DNA of 64,000 bases from a virus. The stretch spans positions 1-64,000 of IMG/VR virus record IMGVR_UViG_3300038701_002786; one strand, given 5' to 3'. Positions 40,503-49,555 of this stretch are shown here, piece by piece (the stretch's first letter is position 1; the number at the start of each line of letters is the position of its first letter). The position numbers and the translations under genes are program-made. Under the pieces are notes generated by a model. That model did not search any database. It saw nothing but the letters and a program-made list of their open reading frames with translations, and was not told the DNA's origin.

Positions 40503-41296
40503 CCAAAGAAGCTATTGTAATCACCATTGCCACTCAAAAGGGCGGGGTTGGCAAAACTACCGCAGCTGTCAATATTGCACACGGTTTTGTGCTCCAAGGC
40601 AAGTCAGTGTTGTTGGTTGACCTCGACAGTCAGGGCAACGCTACATTCTATTACGGAGTCGATGACCACAGGCATGGGAAAGACCTCCATGAGGCAATTA
40701 TTTGGGAGGAATTGGGTTTTGAAGATGAACCGCCACCAACATCACCAAGGATCGTCCAAACTGATTTTGGCGTCGACATCATGCCTGGTGGTGCATTTCT
40801 TGCCAAAACAGAAGCCCACCTGCATTCAATGCAATTTAACGCCCAGCAACTCGATCTGATTATCGAAAGAGAGTCGTTGCGCGAAAAATATGATTACATC
40901 ATCTTCGATACAGCTCCATCACTCGGGCCAATGACTTTCAATGCCTTTGTAGCCTCTGACCGCGTGATCATCGCGATCAATTGCGATGCCGCCAGTATCC
41001 TCGGGATGAAGCAAACCATGCGAACGATGAAGAGGGCCAAAGATGCAATGAATCAAAGCCTGAGTCTCTGGGGGATTTTACCCTCCGAATATGACGTGAG
41101 GAACAATCTGGATGTGCAAATCCTGGAGCAAGTACAAGCCTCATACCCCAACCACGTGTTGCCCCTGATCAGAAAAAACATTAAGGTGAGAGAATCTGTA
41201 TCGTTCCAAATGCCTGTTGTGGCCTATGACAAGAATTGTTCTGGCGCGCAGGACTATACAGCCCTTACCAAACATCTGCACGACATGGAGCAATAA
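40499..41296 (+). CDS. parA: ParA-type partition ATPase
   Basis: The 265-residue product has the deviant Walker A KGGVGKTT (about 14-21), VLLVDLDSQGNAT (Walker A'), then YDYIIFDTAPSLG (Walker B). This is the ParA/Soj family that positions plasmids and chromosomes. It is coupled to the HTH gene upstream and lies 0 bases from parB. In phage genomes it indicates a plasmid-like prophage state. Confidence 0.95.
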   Translation: MTKEAIVITIATQKGGVGKTTAAVNIAHGFVLQGKSVLLVDLDSQGNATFYYGVDDHRHGKDLHEAIIWEELGFEDEPPPTSPRIVQTDFGVDIMPGGAFLAKTEAHLHSMQFNAQQLDLIIERESLREKYDYIIFDTAPSLGPMTFNAFVASDRVIIAINCDAASILGMKQTMRTMKRAKDAMNQSLSLWGILPSEYDVRNNLDVQILEQVQASYPNHVLPLIRKNIKVRESVSFQMPVVAYDKNCSGAQDYTALTKHLHDMEQ

Positions 41297-42505
41297 ATGG
41301 CGACACGCAAAATTCGTAAAGCCACCCCTGACAACTTCGTTTCCTCAACTGAGGAGACGGATGAAGTTTTTGACGCGATCACTGGCACACCCAAAGGCGA
41401 AGTGTTCAAGGAAGAACCTCTCGCACTGCACACATTAACTATGAGCAGCTTAACCCAACCCCGTGTACAGTTGCGACAGGATGTTATTGATGATTACGCT
41501 GGCAAGATGCACAAAGAACGAGGGCGTACAGGTTGGGTGATTAACCCAATGACGAAGAAACGATGGGAACCGATCGTTGTGTTCACCGATGGCGACAGTT
41601 TCTGGCTGGCTGATGGATACCATCGAGTTAAAGCAGCTCAAAAACGTGGCCTGCAATTGTTCCAAGCCAAATTCAGAAAAGGAACCAAATTTGATGCTTT
41701 TAAATTTTCATTGAGCGTCAATGAAAACCACGGGCTCAAAAGGTCAAAGGGCGATCAAGCGCATATTGCCCGCAAAGCATTGCTCGACCCACATCTGCGT
41801 CGGCTCTCCAGCAGAGAATTGGGCGACCTCACGTTGATGTCGCACACCTATATTTTAAAAATCAAAAAACAAATGATCGCCGATGGACTCATTCCTGACG
41901 ATGAGACTGTCAAGGGTGGAGACGGCAAAATTTACCCTGCAACAGTCCCCCAGGAACCGACACAGCCAATGGTGCGCAAAGCCGGTAGCAAAGAACTCCC
42001 TGGGGCAACTGAAGAACCCAGGGTGCAAAAGATTGATAGTTCTGGGGGCGATGAAGGCATCGTTGAAGTAAACGTCGAAGAACAGGAAATCGAGTCGACA
42101 AGAACATGGCGCGAAGAACTGGAGACTGTTGCTGATAATATCATCAGTTTTGATGAAGCCGATGATACGCACTGGGCGGTTGAATGCGCAATTGTCGTAC
42201 CGAAAGAAGATAAACAATGGTCCTGGGCGATCGAACATGGCACCAAACTGGAAGGGGCAGATGCGATTTTGCTCATTCCCATGCCACCAAGTCATCTGTT
42301 GTTGGATTTCATGTTGCGTGTAGATCGAGAACAACGAATGAACAACGCGTACAGCCATGTCCATTATTGTATCGTGGGACGCGAAAGTTGGCTGGTGTTG
42401 TCCAAGACAGATATAGACGGCGCCAAGTTTTATGCAGATTTTGATGATCTATTGGCTGCCGTGGGGATAGCGGCCTATCGAACTGTGGAGATAAGAACGA
42501 AATGA
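41297..42505 (+). CDS. parB: ParB-like partition protein
   Basis: The 402-residue product starts right after the parA stop. An N-terminal ParB/Srx-like part has WEPIVVFTDGDSFWLADGYHR (about 93-113) and RKGTKFDAFKFSLSVNENHG; the helical part that follows has LSSRELGDLTLMSHTYILKI, a plausible HTH. A long acidic linker and an unassigned C-terminal domain of about 130 residues follow. Centromere binding is inferred from family and position. Confidence 0.85.
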   Translation: MATRKIRKATPDNFVSSTEETDEVFDAITGTPKGEVFKEEPLALHTLTMSSLTQPRVQLRQDVIDDYAGKMHKERGRTGWVINPMTKKRWEPIVVFTDGDSFWLADGYHRVKAAQKRGLQLFQAKFRKGTKFDAFKFSLSVNENHGLKRSKGDQAHIARKALLDPHLRRLSSRELGDLTLMSHTYILKIKKQMIADGLIPDDETVKGGDGKIYPATVPQEPTQPMVRKAGSKELPGATEEPRVQKIDSSGGDEGIVEVNVEEQEIESTRTWREELETVADNIISFDEADDTHWAVECAIVVPKEDKQWSWAIEHGTKLEGADAILLIPMPPSHLLLDFMLRVDREQRMNNAYSHVHYCIVGRESWLVLSKTDIDGAKFYADFDDLLAAVGIAAYRTVEIRTK

Positions 42506-42516
42506 TGGAGATATTC

Positions 42517-42948
42517 ATGGATGACAAGAAAAAAGAATCGCCATTGGGAGTTGGTTATGCTTCCAATGACGATTCCGGTAAAACCTACGTTTTGCGTGCC
42601 TCAGACGATATCCTAAAGCAATGGTATCGTCAAGTTATAACTGATCTGAGCCTAAGTGGGCATGCGGGCCGGATTTTGATCGCATGGAGCGTAGTTTCAA
42701 TGCACGATGATGGTACGATAAGACCAATACATCCCGATTTTTATGACAACTTCAATAAAAACGGGGAGTTAACACAGCCCGGTGCAATCAACATAACAAA
42801 GAGCACCTACTACAATTATCTCAAAGAAGCCCGAGACTCAAAACACGTTCGGAAAATTGGCGAATTCGATGTAGAGTTGTCTCGCTTTGATCAGAAGACC
42901 GACACTAAATCATATGATATCTACGAATTGGTTTTGTTCGGCGAATAG
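42517..42948 (+). CDS. protein of unknown function between parB and the initiator
   Basis: I use the ATG at 42517 (GGAG 6 bases upstream). The 143-residue product is basic in the middle, with a segment NITKSTYYNYLKEARDSKHV that could be a recognition helix. A role in replication or copy-number control is suggested only by its place between partition and initiator genes. Confidence 0.55.
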   Translation: MDDKKKESPLGVGYASNDDSGKTYVLRASDDILKQWYRQVITDLSLSGHAGRILIAWSVVSMHDDGTIRPIHPDFYDNFNKNGELTQPGAINITKSTYYNYLKEARDSKHVRKIGEFDVELSRFDQKTDTKSYDIYELVLFGE

Positions 42949-43011
42949 ATCCGCAACCACTCGATGGGCTGGTTACCTATCGATTTCATTTCACTATAGG
43001 AAAAACTTACG

Positions 43012-44565
43012 ATGCGTAAAATCAACATGTCGCGATGGAATCGCGAAATGCTCAGGGACATGTCCTTGAGTCCTGCACAGTCACGTGTGTGCCTTTCGAT
43101 CTTTGGCGTATGCGATCTAGATGATGGCACTCATTGGTGCTCGTATGACACATGGGCAGGCGCTCAAAATCAAGCGTCAAAGGCTGTAATCAAACGTCAC
43201 ATTCGCGATGCACCAGTACGTCGCTGGCTGGAGCGCGTTTTGTTATACGAGGATGGGAACCGAAAGCACTTTCTCTATGTATGCTTGTTCCCTAATGAAG
43301 ACCGTGCAGAAGTGTTCCAATCCCTTTTCTCGAAAAAAGGTTGGAACTACCACAAGACCCAAAAATATTGGTTTTGCATCAATCCCATTGACGTTCAACA
43401 CGTAGTTCTGGCAAGGCTCTCTGATACTCCAGCATATCGAGATTGGACGACTCCATATAAGAGCCACACAGCCCCGGGGATCGATATGACCCCCGGGGAG
43501 AACCCCGAGGTCCATATCGATCCCCGGGAAAATAAAGAGGATGAAAATCAATCACTTACGCCGGGGATCGATATGGACCTCGGCGTGCAAAATCCGCCAA
43601 ATCCCGGGGATCAAAACGATCCCCTATCTTTGTTAAAAGAACAAGAAAGTAATAGTGTGTGTGTAGAGTATATAGAAGATCGATGTACGGACACACACAC
43701 TCAAAATTCTTTTTCTTGTTCTCTGAACGAAAACAATCAATGTATTCAGACCGAACCCCTACAGGAAGATGGGGTCTTGCTGGATTGGTTGCTCAAATCA
43801 TCGAATCTTGAGCAAGCGGAGGCAGAGCAACTGTTGGAACCATTGTTGAGATCTTATCGAGGTCTCAACCAAATGACATATCGCAAACGTTTGGCCGAGA
43901 TTTTCAACGGAAAAACGTTGGACCAACAGGGAATCGTCAATCGACTCCAGGTCCATATGACATCTGCAGGCGTAACAAAACTGGATGAAGAGCAGGCGAA
44001 TTCATTGCTGACAGGGACATTTTTGTATCTCAATTTGGGCGAACAATGGTCAGTGCACTGCAACGTTGACAATGTCCAAGCCAAGAAAGTGCTGAAAACG
44101 ATTCCACAGTTGGCTGCTTGTATCCAAATGGTCGACAGTTGGCGAGCCTTTGGCAGTTGGGTTGCAATCCGAAACGAGTTGTACGGCCAATTGTCTGGCC
44201 AATGTGCCAAAATGCCTTGGACCAAGCAAAACTTCAATATTGCTGAAAACTTTGGCAAGGTTTGGTCTTGGATGAGCGTAGATTTTGGGAACAAACAAAC
44301 GGCTAGGCGAGAAGAACATGGGGTAGACTCAGTTCCAACTCGAACGAGTGAGCAAATTGAAAATATTTTGTCGCGATTTGTTCCGATGGACAGAGCCACA
44401 GCATCTGGAGCCCGCATGATGTCGATCCCTGCCACTCATCCGTTGCCCCAGCAATATTGGTTGCTGGGGATGGAGGACCGCGTTTTGGGGCGACTGAATG
44501 CCGAAGAGGCGCGTTTAATTGGCTGGGTTGGTTCGATTCCGGCAAAACTCAATGAGGCAGCATAA
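43012..44565 (+). CDS. putative replication initiator with origin iterons inside the gene
   Basis: The 517-residue product has an N-terminal DNA-binding-like part (MSLSPAQSRVCLSIFGVCDL onward). A Pro/Gly/Asp-rich low-complexity linker (about 155-225) is encoded by the iterons at 43474-43624, and a helical C-terminal part follows. It lies directly upstream of dnaB and primase. Gene order, domain plan and internal repeats match the lambda O arrangement, where the origin lies within the initiator gene. No sequence similarity to O is claimed. Confidence 0.65.
   Translation: MRKINMSRWNREMLRDMSLSPAQSRVCLSIFGVCDLDDGTHWCSYDTWAGAQNQASKAVIKRHIRDAPVRRWLERVLLYEDGNRKHFLYVCLFPNEDRAEVFQSLFSKKGWNYHKTQKYWFCINPIDVQHVVLARLSDTPAYRDWTTPYKSHTAPGIDMTPGENPEVHIDPRENKEDENQSLTPGIDMDLGVQNPPNPGDQNDPLSLLKEQESNSVCVEYIEDRCTDTHTQNSFSCSLNENNQCIQTEPLQEDGVLLDWLLKSSNLEQAEAEQLLEPLLRSYRGLNQMTYRKRLAEIFNGKTLDQQGIVNRLQVHMTSAGVTKLDEEQANSLLTGTFLYLNLGEQWSVHCNVDNVQAKKVLKTIPQLAACIQMVDSWRAFGSWVAIRNELYGQLSGQCAKMPWTKQNFNIAENFGKVWSWMSVDFGNKQTARREEHGVDSVPTRTSEQIENILSRFVPMDRATASGARMMSIPATHPLPQQYWLLGMEDRVLGRLNAEEARLIGWVGSIPAKLNEAA
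43474..43624. repeat. iterons, candidate replication origin
   Basis: A 23-bp unit, CCGGGGATCGATATG followed by GACCTCGG, occurs at 43561-43583, exactly again in inverted orientation at 43505-43527, and with two differences (one inside ATATGG-ACC) at 43474-43496. A fourth, partial element GGGGATC-N5-GATCCCC lies at 43606-43624. An A-rich stretch (AAAATAAAGAGGATGAAAATC) lies between copies 2 and 3. The block lies inside the initiator gene. Confidence 0.75.
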
Positions 44566-46157
44566 TGGAACCAATGGAATTGAGCTTTAAAGATCTGACA
44601 ACGCAACTCCTTGATAAAACCAAATATTCAAAACAACGCCCGGCATCGTTGGAGGCGGAAATTCGTCTCATCACGTGTTGTTTGGCGGATAACATTCGAT
44701 ACGATTCATTGTCTGGCCGCATCCGCGCGGAGCATTTTTATTATGTCGGTTTGCGCCACGTGTGGGATGCAATTGGCGAATTGTTGTCGGGCATGGAATT
44801 GAACATACGAGACAATGACACCCGCCAGGACATCAGCCCGTTTATGCTCAAGGGGCATTTGAAGAAGATGGGGCGTTGGCAATTTATCGAGTTGGAACTT
44901 CAAGAGTATGAAATTGTTTCCTCTGTTGAGGATATCTTCAACTACGACAAGGACGGTGAGCCGACTCATTACGCTAAAATGATTGTTGAGTGTTGGCGCC
45001 TTCGCACCCTGAATGAGTGCGCTGAACTGATGTCTCGAATGATCGCGGAGGGGCGAGATAGCAAAGATGTAGCAAGGGTCATGGGCAATGCAATGACATT
45101 AACATCCAAAAACCAAGCAGGGGACGATGCAGCTTCGCCAGCAATGGTGGCCGCAATAACAAAGAAGGAAATTTACGATGAGCTTGATGGTGATGGCTAC
45201 AGTATCTGCGTTGAGATGCAACAAACAGTTCTGAACGCAGCGTTCTGTGGTGCGTTAAGATTTCGCGAGTGTTCCATGTGTTGCGGTTTGACTGGCCATG
45301 GCAAGACTTCTACAGCGCTTGCGGTTATTCAGGAAGCGTCTCGGATTGGGGCTATGACTTTGATGTTCTTCGCTGAAGGGTCTATCCGAGATATGGTCAT
45401 TCGATCGTTGGTCGCGCGGTTTAGCCACCGTGATGAAAATCGGCAACTTCGTCGGGAGTATCCGTTGCTGAATCCAAAATGGCTAGAGAGTCCAAGTTTG
45501 GTGCCGGAGCGACATCGACCTGCGTTTAAAGAACAATTGGACCGAGCGCTGGATTGGTATGCTGAAGAGTCCGGCTTGTATCTCAAACAGGACATCAATC
45601 TCGTTGCTGAAGATATTCAACGATATATTCAGATGCGACGAGCGATGGAGCCCAAGCGTCCGATGGTGGTCATTGTTGACTATGCTCAATATTGTTCAGT
45701 TGAAGACCCATTCGTTCGTGGCGAAACCGAAAACATCTCTGGTGCGGTGAAGCTTCTTAGCGCATGCGCAGCCAATTACGATTGTGCCATGATCATCTTG
45801 GCCCAACACAATGAAGTTGATGACCAGATGCCCTATGCGTGTCCCCGCCCCAATGATGTTCGGCAGAGCAAAGACCTGCATAAGGTGCCAGCTAACTTTA
45901 CGACGGTACACAAACCCTACGATGGTCATAGTTCGTCGCACCTGAACTCATTGGTGGTCTTTGACGTGGGTAAAAATCGCAAGGGGAAGCAGTATTATGT
46001 GATGGCGACGATCGATTACGAGACAGGGGCGTATGGGTGGTTTGATGGCGAATTGGATGCACAGGATATTGCCAAGATCGGATTGCAACATCGAAAACGC
46101 CTGTACTCTCACAACTGGCGTGAGTTTATCAATGGGCCACCAGAGCAGGACTCATGA
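44565..46157 (+). CDS. dnaB: replicative DNA helicase, DnaB family
   Basis: The 530-residue product has a DnaB-like N-terminal domain (ASLEAEIRLITCCLADN; HFYYVGLRHVWDAI) and a RecA-like core with Walker A GLTGHGKTS near 243, Walker B VVIVDYAQ near 368 and an IILAQHNEV segment. It unwinds DNA at the fork. ATG overlaps the initiator stop (TAATG) and its end overlaps the primase start (ATGA). Confidence 0.93.
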   Translation: MEPMELSFKDLTTQLLDKTKYSKQRPASLEAEIRLITCCLADNIRYDSLSGRIRAEHFYYVGLRHVWDAIGELLSGMELNIRDNDTRQDISPFMLKGHLKKMGRWQFIELELQEYEIVSSVEDIFNYDKDGEPTHYAKMIVECWRLRTLNECAELMSRMIAEGRDSKDVARVMGNAMTLTSKNQAGDDAASPAMVAAITKKEIYDELDGDGYSICVEMQQTVLNAAFCGALRFRECSMCCGLTGHGKTSTALAVIQEASRIGAMTLMFFAEGSIRDMVIRSLVARFSHRDENRQLRREYPLLNPKWLESPSLVPERHRPAFKEQLDRALDWYAEESGLYLKQDINLVAEDIQRYIQMRRAMEPKRPMVVIVDYAQYCSVEDPFVRGETENISGAVKLLSACAANYDCAMIILAQHNEVDDQMPYACPRPNDVRQSKDLHKVPANFTTVHKPYDGHSSSHLNSLVVFDVGKNRKGKQYYVMATIDYETGAYGWFDGELDAQDIAKIGLQHRKRLYSHNWREFINGPPEQDS

Positions 46158-47344
46158 ACGATTTAACCAAGACTGAATTGAGCAATCAGGTGAAGGCGCT
46201 CGATACTCGCGATGTTGCTGAATGGTTGGGATTGCGCAAACACAGACAAAAACACAAGTGGGGCTGTCCATCGTGCGGAATTGATGGTGATGGCGAAGGC
46301 GACAATCTCAATATTAACGTTGATTCAAAAGGGCCAGGCGCACGTTGTTGGGCATGTGATGCGGTGTTTTCTAATCAGGATCTTGCAATGCATGTGCATG
46401 GCATTGATTTTATGGATGCAACCATGACTATTGCTGATGCGTTTGGCATGCAATATCCAGAGGTTTGGCGCGAGACGTTTGTGCCAAAGCAACTGCCAAA
46501 GGCGACGCCCCGTGTCCACCAGCGTTCAGAGAAACAAGTGCGCGAGGAACCGGATGCTGAAACTGTTGAGCGTTTGTGGTCAAGTCGTCAACAGGTGTTG
46601 GAGCATATGTATTTTGGATGTGAATTGGGTGAACGAGCCAGTGACTATTTGGTAAGCCGCAATCTCGATCCAGGCATGTGCTCGCAATACTCCGGGCTTG
46701 TGAGTGTCGAGAATATCGAACAATGGCAGGCTTTGGCGCGTGAATTTGACAACGACCAGTTGAGCGTTGCTGGTTTGAAGAAGTTGCACTGGTCCAATGT
46801 GTATCCATTTGATGCGCCCTTTTTGGTGTTTCCCTACCTGAATGAACAAGGGCAATTGAATGCGATGCGGTTTGGGGGATTTGCTGAAGGTCGAAAAGAG
46901 GGGCGCCCGAAATATATTGGCCAGGTCTTTGGATGGAATGTACCACAGTACCCATTTGGACTTTCGATGGCCAGTTTTGCAAGGGAGCATGGTCGTGTGT
47001 TGTTTGTCGTTGAAGGGGAGGTCAATACTCTCTCGGTAGCTCAGGTAGGCGAGTGTTGCATCGGTGGATGTGGTGCTGGCAGTTGGTTGAAGGACTGGGG
47101 CAAATATCTTAAAGGGGTACAAGTGGTTGTGCTCGTTGATCCAGACAAGGCTGGGTTGATGTTTGCCAAGAGTGTTTTGGAGTCGATGTTGGAGCATTGC
47201 CCTGAATATATCGAAACGAGGTTCAAGGCGTTTGACTTCCCGCGACCTGGAGGCAAATCCTTGGACGCGAATGATTTATTACAAGATGGTCGATTGGTCG
47301 AAGCGCTGGCCCACTTCAAGCAAAGGTTGGTGTTTGAGGTGTAA
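46154..47344 (+). CDS. DNA primase (zinc finger plus TOPRIM)
   Basis: The 396-residue product has an N-terminal zinc-binding motif (CPSCGIDG and CWACDAVF, about 36-75). A TOPRIM core follows: VLFVVEGEVNTL near 283, GCGAGSW near 307 and VVLVDPDKAGL near 325. It makes RNA primers with DnaB. The zinc-TOPRIM order is that of bacterial DnaG/phage T7-type primases. The stop lies inside the TGTAAAC palindrome at 47337. Confidence 0.9.
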   Translation: MNDLTKTELSNQVKALDTRDVAEWLGLRKHRQKHKWGCPSCGIDGDGEGDNLNINVDSKGPGARCWACDAVFSNQDLAMHVHGIDFMDATMTIADAFGMQYPEVWRETFVPKQLPKATPRVHQRSEKQVREEPDAETVERLWSSRQQVLEHMYFGCELGERASDYLVSRNLDPGMCSQYSGLVSVENIEQWQALAREFDNDQLSVAGLKKLHWSNVYPFDAPFLVFPYLNEQGQLNAMRFGGFAEGRKEGRPKYIGQVFGWNVPQYPFGLSMASFAREHGRVLFVVEGEVNTLSVAQVGECCIGGCGAGSWLKDWGKYLKGVQVVVLVDPDKAGLMFAKSVLESMLEHCPEYIETRFKAFDFPRPGGKSLDANDLLQDGRLVEALAHFKQRLVFEV

Positions 47345-47357
47345 ACTGTTTACACCT
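47337..47357. promoter_or_regulatory. TGTAAAC palindrome, copy 4
   Basis: AGGTGTAAAC-T-GTTTACACCT has perfect 10-bp arms and contains the primase stop codon. It lies upstream of the promoter/operator at 47384-47433. Confidence 0.75.
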
Positions 47358-47383
47358 TCAATTGATAAAAAGTGATAAATGCC

Positions 47384-47433
47384 TTGCGTGTGTGTGTGGA
47401 CATGTTTATCATGAGTTTACATTTGAGACTCAT
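47384..47433 (+). promoter_or_regulatory. promoter with AATGAGTC-type operator over the start site
   Basis: -35 TTGCGT (47384-47389), 17 bases, -10 TATCAT (47407-47412). The palindrome ATGAGT-N11-ACTCAT (47411-47433) begins within the -10 and covers the presumed start of transcription. It drives the helicase gene. Confidence 0.65.
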
Positions 47434-47443
47434 AGAGAAATTC

Positions 47444-48712
47444 ATGCAACTGACTCAAGATCAACAACACGCTGTTGAGCAGGCACATCGTTTCATTCGA
47501 TCCGATGAACAGGCTTTTGGCATCTACGGTGCAGCTGGAACAGGTAAGTCAACGGTAATCCAACGCGTCGTCGACTATCTGCTCAAGCAAAAACAAGAGG
47601 TGTACCTCTGTGCGCCGACACACAAGGCCGTGTCTGTGTTATCGGAAAAGGCACAGGAAGCGGGCCTGAGTGTGTGTACGGAAACGGTGCATAGCATGTT
47701 GAACATGATTTGTTGTCAGGATGATGACAAGGGCGAAGAGTACTTCGCGCCAAATAAGGGCTTCGATGCACCTATCTCTAATGCTGATTGGATCATCATC
47801 GATGAATGTTCGATGCTCGATAGTTTTATTTGGTCGAAAGTCTTGGAGGAAAGTCATCTCAACAAAGTTCGTCTTTTTGTGATGGGCGATAAGTTTCAGT
47901 TACCTCCAGTCCAAGAGTCAACTTCTCCAGCGTTTGAAGTCAATGGAGTTGAGTTGCTAGAGGTGGTTAGGCATACGGGTTATTTGGCGTCTCAAGTGAT
48001 ACAGATTCGAGAGCATATCAATGACCGGAATCCCCCTCTCGCCGCCAATGGTACGGACCCATATGGCGAGGTATTGAATATGACCAAGCCACAGTGGAGA
48101 GACCGATTCTTGGATGATTTGCGGGCTGGCAAAGATGTTATCGCGCTGGCGTGGCGGAACAAAACTGTCAACGCGATCAACGATTACATCCGCGGCAAAC
48201 TCCACGGTGAGGATGCGCCACCATTTTTGCCGGGCGAACCCATTGTGTTTAACTCGCCATACGAACATCCCGAGCTTGAGCGGATGTATCGAAACTCAGA
48301 GAGGCTAGAGATCCTCACTGCAGAATGGACGCAATACAAGTCAACACCTTGCTGGCGCCTTCAACTCAGTGGTGATTGTGATGAGTCGGAAGATGACTCT
48401 TATGTGTACGCGCTGGCACCTGACCAGGAGGCCTATTATCGCGAACAGTGCGATCGTCGCCACAAGATGTACCGGGAATCAGTGAGGCATGGTCGTCAGG
48501 CCGCTAAGAATGCCGCAAAGTTGTACTGGGAGTACAAGAAAGCATTTGCTTTTGTCCGCGTAGACTACGCCACTACCGTGCATAAGAGTCAGGGGTCAAC
48601 CTATGATGCTGTGTATGTTCATCAAACAGATATCCTTGGGGCCAAGCGCGATCGTTCACGGTTGTTGTATGTGGCGTATTCAAGGGCGCGAAATGGATTG
48701 TATTTGATATGA
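47444..48712 (+). CDS. SF1 helicase, Dda/RecD-like
   Basis: I use the ATG at 47444; the in-frame ATG at 47372 would place the operator inside the gene. The 422-residue product has GIYGAAGTGKST (Walker A, about 28-39), APTHKAV (motif Ia), WIIIDECSM (Walker B), GDKFQLPPV (motif III) and, near the end, DYATTVHKSQGST and LLYVAYSRAR (motifs V and VI). It likely acts in recombination or fork restart. It overlaps the next gene by ATGA. Confidence 0.92.
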   Translation: MQLTQDQQHAVEQAHRFIRSDEQAFGIYGAAGTGKSTVIQRVVDYLLKQKQEVYLCAPTHKAVSVLSEKAQEAGLSVCTETVHSMLNMICCQDDDKGEEYFAPNKGFDAPISNADWIIIDECSMLDSFIWSKVLEESHLNKVRLFVMGDKFQLPPVQESTSPAFEVNGVELLEVVRHTGYLASQVIQIREHINDRNPPLAANGTDPYGEVLNMTKPQWRDRFLDDLRAGKDVIALAWRNKTVNAINDYIRGKLHGEDAPPFLPGEPIVFNSPYEHPELERMYRNSERLEILTAEWTQYKSTPCWRLQLSGDCDESEDDSYVYALAPDQEAYYREQCDRRHKMYRESVRHGRQAAKNAAKLYWEYKKAFAFVRVDYATTVHKSQGSTYDAVYVHQTDILGAKRDRSRLLYVAYSRARNGLYLI

Positions 48713-49071
48713 ATTTTCAAACGTTTGGATTGGATTTGGATTTTGCAACGCTCGCGACCTTGCTTCAGTTTTTCAAGGAATCAAAGCAGGCGCCGACAAG
48801 GAAGTCATTGACGACATTCTTCCATCAGCAGGCTCAAGCAAAAAACCGTAAGTTTCGTTCGATCGCGTTTGGTGATCGACTGTGGCAAAAGTGCTTGGCG
48901 TTTGACTACCTTTGTGAGGCTTGGAAGGCATATCATTATCCATGGAAAACCTATACTTATGAGCGAAAACCCATCATCGAATTGGTGCGAATGAGGCCAG
49001 AGGAGCGCGCGTGCTGGGCCTTATCGAATCGACAGATGATGGATTATGAAGAATTTGGAGTGTTAACATGA
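48709..49071 (+). CDS. protein of unknown function
   Basis: The 120-residue product is helical and basic in the middle (SKQAPTRKSLTTFFHQQAQA; KNRKFRS). It is coupled to the helicase gene upstream and to the next gene (ATGA overlaps). The function is unknown. Confidence 0.6.
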   Translation: MNFQTFGLDLDFATLATLLQFFKESKQAPTRKSLTTFFHQQAQAKNRKFRSIAFGDRLWQKCLAFDYLCEAWKAYHYPWKTYTYERKPIIELVRMRPEERACWALSNRQMMDYEEFGVLT

Positions 49072-49388
49072 ACATTGTTGTGAATGTCTCGGATGAGAAG
49101 ATGTATCGTGTGGTGGACGTTTGTGGCGATGAGTCAGTGTGGCCATTGCCTGCGGCGCCAAAACATACAAAACCAGGTGATCGGATTCATTTTGTTCATG
49201 GCAATGTATTGTTAGGCAGCGCCGAAATTCTCAGGATTGAACTTGATACGAAGAGAGCGTACTTGCCATGGAACGAACCGCCAGTGAATGTAATCTGGTC
49301 CGTCAGTTCGTATGAGAAAGCGAAAGTGATTCAACGGGGTGTACCTGCAAATGGTTTTGCATACATGAGTCCACCCAGCGGAATATAG
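49068..49388 (+). CDS. protein of unknown function, beta-rich
   Basis: The 106-residue product has MNIVVNVSDEKMYRVVDVCG, KPGDRIHFVHGNVLLGSAEI and RAYLPW. It is probably a small beta fold, perhaps a barrel of the OB/PUA type. It is the last coupled gene of the helicase operon before the structured non-coding interval. Confidence 0.55.
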   Translation: MNIVVNVSDEKMYRVVDVCGDESVWPLPAAPKHTKPGDRIHFVHGNVLLGSAEILRIELDTKRAYLPWNEPPVNVIWSVSSYEKAKVIQRGVPANGFAYMSPPSGI

Positions 49389-49395
49389 AGCCCAC

Positions 49396-49528
49396 CTGCC
49401 CCTCATCCTCAAGAGGGGCAGCCAGGCGATGATGTTTTTGACCCACCTTTTGAGGAACATCATGTGCTGGCACGCCGATCTGCATATTGGGCAGAGACCT
49501 TATTGGGTTCTGAGGTTCGATCCCTCAG
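49396..49528 (+). ncRNA. candidate structured RNA ending in a T-loop hairpin
   Basis: Four hairpins lie in 133 non-coding bases: CTGCCCCTC/GAGGGGCAG (49396-49421), ATGATGTT/AACATCAT (49429-49463), TCTGC-ATATTGG-GCAGA (49479-49495) and CTGAGG-TTCGATC... closing with CCTCAG (49510-49528). The last has the TTCGATC loop of a tRNA T-arm. The parts do not add up to a normal tRNA: there is no 7-bp acceptor with regular D-arm spacing and no CCA. It could be a tRNA-like element, a decayed tRNA or a regulatory RNA. Confidence 0.4.
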
Positions 49529-49555
49529 CGGTGTTTATTTGCAAAAGGAGCGTTC

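Noticed and set aside
49462-49550. A canonical tRNA gene with T-arm at 49510-49528
   Set aside because: The best foldings leave either no variable loop or no regular D-arm. One acceptor alternative has a mismatch, the anticodon stem has a mismatch or reads the unlikely anticodon AUU, and no CCA follows. I report it as a structured RNA instead.
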